This document shows, piece by piece, positions 13,972 to 17,848 of a stretch of DNA of 17,848 nucleotides. The notes beneath the pieces were generated by a model. That model made no database searches, had not been told where the DNA came from, and saw only the letters and a list, made by a program, of their open reading frames with translations. A program made the translations under genes and the position numbers. Source of the stretch: Acidobacteriota bacterium (GTDB taxonomy: Bacteria > Acidobacteriota > Polarisedimenticolia > JAPUIV01); the NCBI GenBank assembly GCA_027296665.1, contig JAPUIV010000121.1, forward strand, positions 1 to 17,848, written 5' to 3'. The first letter of the stretch is position 1; the number at the start of each line of letters is the position of its first letter.

Positions 13972-14074
13972 AGAATGCCGTTTCGAAAGGTAATTTAGTG
14001 ACGGAGAGGGTGAGATTCCACTCTGGAGGCAAAAAAAAGAGAAGGAGGCGGTTTTTAGGGGTGAAAGGCCTGTC

Positions 14075-14674
14075 TCAGAGCTCCCGGCGGCCTTCAATCG
14101 CCTTCTGGATGGTCACCTGATCGGTGAATTCCAGGTCCCCCCCCACCGGGAGACCCATGGCCAGCCGGCTGACCTTGATCCCCAGAGGCCGGATCTCGCG
14201 GTGAAGGTAGATGGCGGTAGCCTCCCCGTCGGCGGTTGGATTCATCGCCAGGATGACCTCCCGGGGAGGATCCTTCCGCAGCCGGTCGAGCAACTCCTGG
14301 ACCTTGATCTCCTCCGGACCGATCCCCTGCAATGGGGAGATATTGCCCATCAACACATGGAAAAGACCGTGGAAACCTCCGGTTCTCTCGATGGTAGGGA
14401 CATTGTTGGGTTGCTCGACCACGCAGATCATTCCGCGGTCGCGCCCCGGGTCGCTGCAGATACGGCAGAGATCCTGGTCGGTGATCTGGAAACAAACCGA
14501 GCAATGGGTCACGCGAAGCTTGACTTCCCGGATTGCCGCCGCGAGCGCCTCGGCTTCGGCCTGATCGACCTTGAGGAGATGGAAGGCCATCCTCTGGGCG
14601 GACCTGCTTCCGATGCCGGGCAGCTTTTTCAACTCGGCGATCAAGGATTCCAGTACCGGCGCGAATTCTGTCAT
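14075..14674 (-). CDS. recR: Recombination mediator RecR
   Basis: 199 residues, standard length. An N-terminal helix-hairpin-helix includes KKLPGIGSRSAQRMAFHLL (16-34). A C4 zinc finger follows (C58, C61, C70, C73), then a Toprim domain from about 80 with ICVVEQPNNVPTIERTGGFHG and AMNPTADGEATAIYL, and the C-terminal LAMGLPVGGDLEFTDQVTIQKA. RecR works with RecO (and RecF) to load RecA on SSB-coated gaps. It is 21 nt after ybaB in the widespread dnaX-ybaB-recR arrangement. Confidence 0.97.
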   Translation of the reverse strand: MTEFAPVLESLIAELKKLPGIGSRSAQRMAFHLLKVDQAEAEALAAAIREVKLRVTHCSVCFQITDQDLCRICSDPGRDRGMICVVEQPNNVPTIERTGGFHGLFHVLMGNISPLQGIGPEEIKVQELLDRLRKDPPREVILAMNPTADGEATAIYLHREIRPLGIKVSRLAMGLPVGGDLEFTDQVTIQKAIEGRREL

Positions 14675-14695
14675 GGTTCCCTGCGTGAAAAGGAG

Positions 14696-14995
14696 TTAAC
14701 CCAGGCCGGGAATCGGCATCCCGCCGGTCAGGCCGGAAAGTTTGCTCGAAAGGGTTTGATCGATGCGTCGCGCCGCCTCGTTCGTTGCCGTGAGGATCAG
14801 ATCCTCCAGCATTTCGAGATCTCCATCCTGGATCGCTTCCGGGGCGATCTTCACCGCGATCATTCGCTTGTTCCCGTCCAGGGTGACGGTCACGGCCCCG
14901 CCGCCCGAGGCCGCCTCTTCCCGGATCACCTTCATCTCCGCCTGGATCTGGGACTGCATCTTACGGGCCTGTTCCATCATCTTCATAATATTCAC
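14696..14995 (-). CDS. ybaB: YbaB/EbfC nucleoid-associated protein
   Basis: 99 residues. It has the typical opening NIMKMMEQARKMQSQIQAEM, a beta-rich middle (GGGAVTVTLDGNKRMIAVKIAPEA) and a C-terminal helix with ILTATNEAARR, ending in a GLTGGMPIPGLG tail. The dimer binds DNA with little sequence preference. The GTG start at 14995 is preferred over ATG at 14986 because AGGAGG lies 8 nt before the GTG. It is between dnaX and recR with 27- and 21-nt gaps, clearly one operon. Confidence 0.95.
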   Translation of the reverse strand: MNIMKMMEQARKMQSQIQAEMKVIREEAASGGGAVTVTLDGNKRMIAVKIAPEAIQDGDLEMLEDLILTATNEAARRIDQTLSSKLSGLTGGMPIPGLG

Positions 14996-15022
14996 GGTCG
15001 GTCCCTCCTCATTGGAACCCCG

Positions 15023-16675
15023 TCAAGGCTTTGTTTTGTCCGCCTCGCGAAGTTCGACGATCTCTCCCTGGAAGGTATCGAGAAGGTTTTGAACGACAGG
15101 TTCACGGATGGCGGAATCGAGCAATCGGTTTTTCGCGGCCTGCCGATGGTTCTCCTCATCCACCTCGCCGAGATCGCGGGTCGTATCCGGCTCCTCGGCC
15201 AGCTCGATCCGCACCTCCCGGTTCAACACTTCCCGGCAGGTAGGCCGGAGGAGGTCGAGATTCTTCCTCTCCCCGATCGTTTCCCGGTAGAAAGAATACC
15301 GCTCCGGAAAGGCGATCCGGATCCGTTCCGGACCGATCTCGAAACGGGAGGCCTGTCCCAGGAAGGCGGAGAGGGATGCCTTCCTGGTCTCAAGTTGTTG
15401 CAGGATCCTGGCGACTTCGGATCGATCGGTCCCGGGAGATCGGTCCGCCGCTTCGGGCTTGTCCGGGGCCGGCATCTCTTCAACCTGGGGGGGGGCCATC
15501 TCCATCGACCTCGGGGTTGGGGAGCGCATCTCCGCCAGGATCTCCTCGATCGGAGTGAGATCGGCGAGCCGCGCCAGCTTGATCGCCAGAACCTCCAGCA
15601 GGTATCGCGGATAGGTCGCGTACCGGATCACCGGTTCTTCCTGGACCAGGAGTTGGAAGACCCGGATCAACTGATCTTCCGAAAACCTTCCGGCCAGTTT
15701 TTGGGTCTCCGCTGGGTCGGTCTCCAGGATCAGGGAACCGCCATCGTCTGAAACCCCGTGCCGTACCAGGAGGAGATCCCGGAAGTAGGCCTGAAGGTCC
15801 CGGCAAAACTGGACCGGCTCGGAGCCTCTTTGCACCATGGAATCGACCAATCGAAGGAGCGCCTTCGGATCCTTGTCGGCGATTCCATTGGCGAATTCGC
15901 GGAGCTGCTGGACGTTCGTCACGGCAAGCAGCTCCTCCAACCGGTCATCCTGGATCTCCTTTCCACAGAATGCGATCGCCTGATCCAGGTGGCTCTGGCC
16001 GTCCCGCAACGAGCCGGCGGCCGATCGGGCCAGGAGGCTCAGCCCGCGCGGGCTGATCGTGATCCCTTCCTTCTCCGAGATGCGGCGCAGTGCTCCCTCG
16101 AGAACCTTCGGCGGAATGGAGCGGAATTCGAACACCTGGCACCGGGAGGCGATGGTGTCGGGGACCTTGTGAAGTTCCGTGGTGGCGAGGACGAAACGAA
16201 CGTGGGTGGGAGGCTCCTCCAGGGTCTTGAGCAGGGCATTGAAGGCTTCCCGGGTAAGCATGTGGACCTCATCGATGATCAGGATGCGGAAACGATCCCG
16301 CGCCGGGTAGTTGCGCACGGTTTCCCGCAACTCCCGGATCTGGTCTATGCCCCGGTTCGAGGCGCCGTCGATCTCGAGAACATCCAGGCTGCGGCCGGTG
16401 GTGATATCGGTGCAAGACTGGCATTCATCGCACGGTTCCTCGGTCGGCCCCTGGTCGCAGTTCAACGCCTTGGCGAGGACCCGCGCCGTGGTCGTCTTTC
16501 CCACCCCGCGAATCCCGGCGAACAGCCAGGCGTGGGGGAAGCGGTTCTGGGTGACTTCGTTCCTGAGGGTCCGGACGATCGGGTCCTGTCCCACGATCTC
16601 CGAAAAGCGCCGGGGCCGGAATCGCCTGGCGATGACAACATAGGAATCGTCTCGACTGTTTTTGGTTTTCGCCAT
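15023..16675 (-). CDS. dnaX: DNA polymerase III subunit gamma/tau
   Basis: 550 residues from ATG at 16675. The clamp-loader ATPase domain has ARRFRPRRFSEIVGQ near 16-30, Walker A GIRGVGKT at 54-61, a zinc module with C73, C82, C85 and C88, Walker B IIDEVHML at 133-140, and an SRC motif at 177-179. The collar domain reaches about residue 375, and a shorter tau-like tail follows. I see no obvious slippery run for gamma/tau frameshifting. The frame is open to GTG at 16705, but that codon lies inside the SRP RNA and directly abuts AAGGAGG, so it is not a usable start. The ATG is 18 nt after the inferred SRP RNA 3' end and has no Shine-Dalgarno of its own. Confidence 0.95.
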   Translation of the reverse strand: MAKTKNSRDDSYVVIARRFRPRRFSEIVGQDPIVRTLRNEVTQNRFPHAWLFAGIRGVGKTTTARVLAKALNCDQGPTEEPCDECQSCTDITTGRSLDVLEIDGASNRGIDQIRELRETVRNYPARDRFRILIIDEVHMLTREAFNALLKTLEEPPTHVRFVLATTELHKVPDTIASRCQVFEFRSIPPKVLEGALRRISEKEGITISPRGLSLLARSAAGSLRDGQSHLDQAIAFCGKEIQDDRLEELLAVTNVQQLREFANGIADKDPKALLRLVDSMVQRGSEPVQFCRDLQAYFRDLLLVRHGVSDDGGSLILETDPAETQKLAGRFSEDQLIRVFQLLVQEEPVIRYATYPRYLLEVLAIKLARLADLTPIEEILAEMRSPTPRSMEMAPPQVEEMPAPDKPEAADRSPGTDRSEVARILQQLETRKASLSAFLGQASRFEIGPERIRIAFPERYSFYRETIGERKNLDLLRPTCREVLNREVRIELAEEPDTTRDLGEVDEENHRQAAKNRLLDSAIREPVVQNLLDTFQGEIVELREADKTKP

Positions 16676-16693
16676 TTTGGATGGTGACTTGAA

Positions 16694-16958
16694 CTGGCCG
16701 CGCACCCTCCTTCGAAGGGAAACGCCGGCTCGCCGGGAAGAAGGCAGGGCCCGAAGGAACCCGGGTCGGCCCTTTTCCCCTTACCGTTGCTCCCTTCCAG
16801 GCCTGGCGGAATTCGGAGACGGGAACCGCACGGGGTTCAGGTCCTGGGTTCCCCCTTCCGTCGAATCGGCGGTTCGGGACTCCTCAGGAGGGAATTCAGC
16901 CCTGCTGAGCGGATTGCAGGTTACAGGACACCGCTAGCTTCCCGCCTAGCACGACCAG
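16694..16958 (-). ncRNA. ffs: Large bacterial signal recognition particle RNA (with Alu domain)
   Basis: The 5' Alu portion on the minus strand reads GTGCTAGGCGGGAAGCTAGC, then GGTGTCCTGTAACCTGC, AATCCGCT and AGCAGGG. This closely matches the 5' part of Bacillus-type scRNA as I recall it. The S-domain apex is GCCAGGCCTGGAAGGGAGC, with the GGAA tetraloop at 16798-16795 and the asymmetric A-rich side that binds Ffh. The ends close as a 10-bp helix: 16958-16949 with 16703-16694, including three G-U pairs. This gives about 265 nt, the size of large bacterial SRP RNAs, not the 4.5S form of most Proteobacteria. The RNA targets ribosomes making membrane proteins to FtsY/SecYEG. It sits directly before dnaX with no terminator, so it may be processed from a longer transcript. 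I see no convincing promoter of its own. Confidence 0.93.
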
Positions 16959-16971
16959 AATCCATTTCCCT

Positions 16972-17027
16972 GCCGTGGGAGGCATCAAACCCAATGTGAG
17001 AGTCCGGGACGGATGCTACTCCACGGC
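16972..17027 (-). other. Long hairpin just upstream of the SRP RNA
   Basis: On the minus strand GCCGTGG (17027-17021) pairs with CCACGGC (16978-16972), and GCATC (17016-17012) pairs with GATGC (16986-16982), across a small internal loop. CCC and GGG could pair inside the 25-nt loop. It ends about 14 nt before the SRP RNA 5' end. It may be a precursor leader, a processing site or an upstream terminator. It does not fold like a tRNA. Confidence 0.45.
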
Positions 17028-17055
17028 TCTGGACAAGTCAACAGATCCAGGAACG

Positions 17056-17084
17056 TTGATCCCCCGTTCCCCGGTGCATATAAT
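17056..17084 (+). promoter_or_regulatory. Near-consensus sigma-70 promoter for the small plus-strand gene
   Basis: A perfect -10 TATAAT (17079-17084) lies 17 bp after -35 TTGATC (17056-17061). Transcription would begin near 17091, giving a leader of about 30 nt that contains AGAGGG before the ATG at 17122. The region from 16676 to 17121 otherwise holds only the SRP RNA and its upstream hairpin. Confidence 0.65.
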
Positions 17085-17121
17085 AGCCGTCGGCCAAACG
17101 GAAAAGAGGGTGAAAACGGCG

Positions 17122-17499
17122 ATGATAGATTTCCCCAACTGGCGGCAAAAACAGCAGATTTTGTTCACGGGAAAGGGTACCCGGGAAGCCCGCCTGAAGG
17201 TCGCCCGGGACCTGGTGGATCGGGAAATGTGTGCCGAGGCGATCGATTACCTGGAAGTGGAGCCGGATCCCGAACTCCTCCGGCGTCTCCTGGAACGCTC
17301 CCTGGAGACGGGAGATGCCTACCTGTACCGTCGTTCCGTTGCCCTCCTGGGACAGAAACCGACCCTGGAGGAATGGGGAAGGGTTGCCGAGCGCGCGGCC
17401 TCTCTCGGCAAGGAAGCCTTTGCTCGGATGGCGCGGGCCGAGTTCAAGAATCTCGAAACTCGCCGGCAAGCCTCGGGTCCGACTGCAGGGCCGCCTTGA
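17122..17499 (+). CDS. Unrecognised small, mostly helical protein
   Basis: 125 residues from ATG at 17122, behind a strong-looking promoter and AGAGGG about 11 nt upstream; GTG at 17110 is an alternative start. I do not recognise the family. The sequence is rich in Arg, Glu, Leu and Ala with helix-pair spacing (ARLKVARDLVDREMCAEAID, then PDPELLRRLLERSLETGD), reminiscent of TPR-like repeats but too short to assign. There is no signal peptide, membrane segment or metal motif. The C-terminal 15 or so residues (RRQASGPTAGPP) look disordered and are encoded opposite the 3' end of rpoH. It is divergent from the SRP RNA-dnaX block. Real coding is supported by the promoter and ribosome site and by the compact ORF, not by homology. 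Confidence 0.7.
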   Translation: MIDFPNWRQKQQILFTGKGTREARLKVARDLVDREMCAEAIDYLEVEPDPELLRRLLERSLETGDAYLYRRSVALLGQKPTLEEWGRVAERAASLGKEAFARMARAEFKNLETRRQASGPTAGPP

Positions 17500-17848
17500 G
17501 CCTCTTCTTTATCCGCGTCTCGATCTGACGGACCCCCTCCCGCGTGATCCCGATCCGGTCGGCAATCACCTGCAGTGTGGCCGGCTCATCCGCCATCAAT
17601 CTTTCCCGCAGCACGATCCGTTCCCTTTTCTTCAATCCTTTTTCAAATCTCGCGATATTGCGTTTCACCAGATCCCGCAGTTCCTCGGTGGCAACGGTTT
17701 CTTCCTGCGAGGTTGCGCCCGAGGGAACCAGATCCTGGAACGTCCCCTTCCCATGCAGGGAAAGGGGGGCATCCAGGGAAACATCCCTTTCCTCGATCGC
17801 CTTGCCGATGTCGATTATGTCCCGCTCCGTGGTCCCGAATCTTTCCGC
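17444..17848 (-). CDS. rpoH: Sigma-32-type (RpoH-like) sigma factor, C-terminal part
   Basis: The frame is open from the right edge to TGA at 17446-17444, giving 134 residues of the 3' end of the gene. The visible part includes the end of region 3 (ERFGTTERDIIDIGKAI, then RDVSLDAPLS, then SQEETVATEELRDLV) and region 4 with RERIVLRERLMADEPATLQ followed by the -35-binding helix-turn-helix IADRIGITREGVRQIETRIKKRLKA. The DVSLDAPL and SQEE motifs and the total pattern fit the heat-shock sigma factor RpoH rather than RpoD. The diagnostic RpoH box in region 2-3 is outside the window, so another group 3 sigma factor cannot be fully excluded. Its last 56 nt overlap the end of the convergent plus-strand gene. 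Confidence 0.85.
   Translation of the reverse strand, partial: AERFGTTERDIIDIGKAIEERDVSLDAPLSLHGKGTFQDLVPSGATSQEETVATEELRDLVKRNIARFEKGLKKRERIVLRERLMADEPATLQVIADRIGITREGVRQIETRIKKRLKAALQSDPRLAGEFRDS

Noticed and set aside
13950..13975. Sigma-54-like promoter (TGG...TTGC) upstream of mglB
   Set aside because: The GG-GC spacing is one base too long on the minus strand, and the bases are better explained by the 26-bp dyad.
14031..14038. T8 run (minus strand) after recR, as an intrinsic terminator
   Set aside because: No GC-rich hairpin lies immediately upstream of the run. A weak AAGGCC/GGCCTT pairing is about 20 nt away.
14201..15751. Plus-strand 516-codon open frame
   Set aside because: It is antisense to dnaX, ybaB and recR, has no family motif, and reflects the low stop-codon density opposite GC-rich genes.
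16676..16705. GTG start for dnaX at 16705 with AAGGAGG beside it
   Set aside because: The spacing is zero and both elements are part of the SRP RNA closing strand.

Overview
This GC-rich window reads as a chromosomal housekeeping segment from a Gram-negative bacterium. Almost every gene lies on the minus strand; the exceptions are a gene fragment at the left edge and one small gene near the right edge. Three things suggest an Acidobacteriota or a 'deltaproteobacterial-grade' lineage (Myxococcota, Desulfobacterota or similar). These are a GWxTD-domain protein, an MglB/MglA pair attached to a dnaX-ybaB-recR block, and a sigma-32-type sigma factor beside a large Alu-containing SRP RNA. This placement is inference, because no rRNA or long marker comparison was possible. 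I see no mobile element, CRISPR array, tRNA or phage gene.

Layout by position (minus-strand blocks are transcribed from high to low coordinates). (a) 3-368, plus: C-terminal tail of a secreted, possibly subtilase-like protein, then a hairpin-rich convergent gap. (b) 528-3094: a soluble PAS histidine kinase and an NtrC-type sigma-54 response regulator overlapping as ATGA, with a sigma-70-like promoter, a dyad and a 16-bp tandem repeat in the leader. (c) 3216-6081: comF, a GWxTD lipoprotein-like or secreted protein, and an S24/S26 peptidase. comF and the GWxTD gene each have a plausible promoter. (d) 6182-10523: a receiver-less sigma-54 activator with altered catalytic motifs, a DksA/TraR-type zinc protein, a LapA-LapB fusion and gpmI. 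(e) 10580-12676: rsfS, obg, rpmA and rplU, from a good promoter upstream of rplU. (f) 12783-16675: mglA, mglB, recR, ybaB and dnaX. (g) 16694-16958: a large bacterial SRP RNA directly upstream of dnaX. (h) 17122-17499, plus: an unrecognised small helical protein behind a near-consensus promoter, overlapping tail to tail with the 3' part of rpoH (17444 to the window edge).

Functional themes are translation and ribosome assembly (L21, L27, Obg, RsfS, SRP RNA), replication and repair (DnaX, YbaB, RecR), envelope control (the LapAB fusion, RpoH), polarity or motility (MglAB), and sigma-54 regulation (two activators and one kinase).

The strongest unusual points are the LapA-LapB fusion, the sigma-54 activator lacking the Walker B glutamate and the usual sensor I residues, the SRP RNA ending 18 nt before the dnaX ATG with the only good Shine-Dalgarno-like stretch inside the RNA, and several dyads at promoters. 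I did not find a clearly new multi-gene defence or biosynthetic system here.
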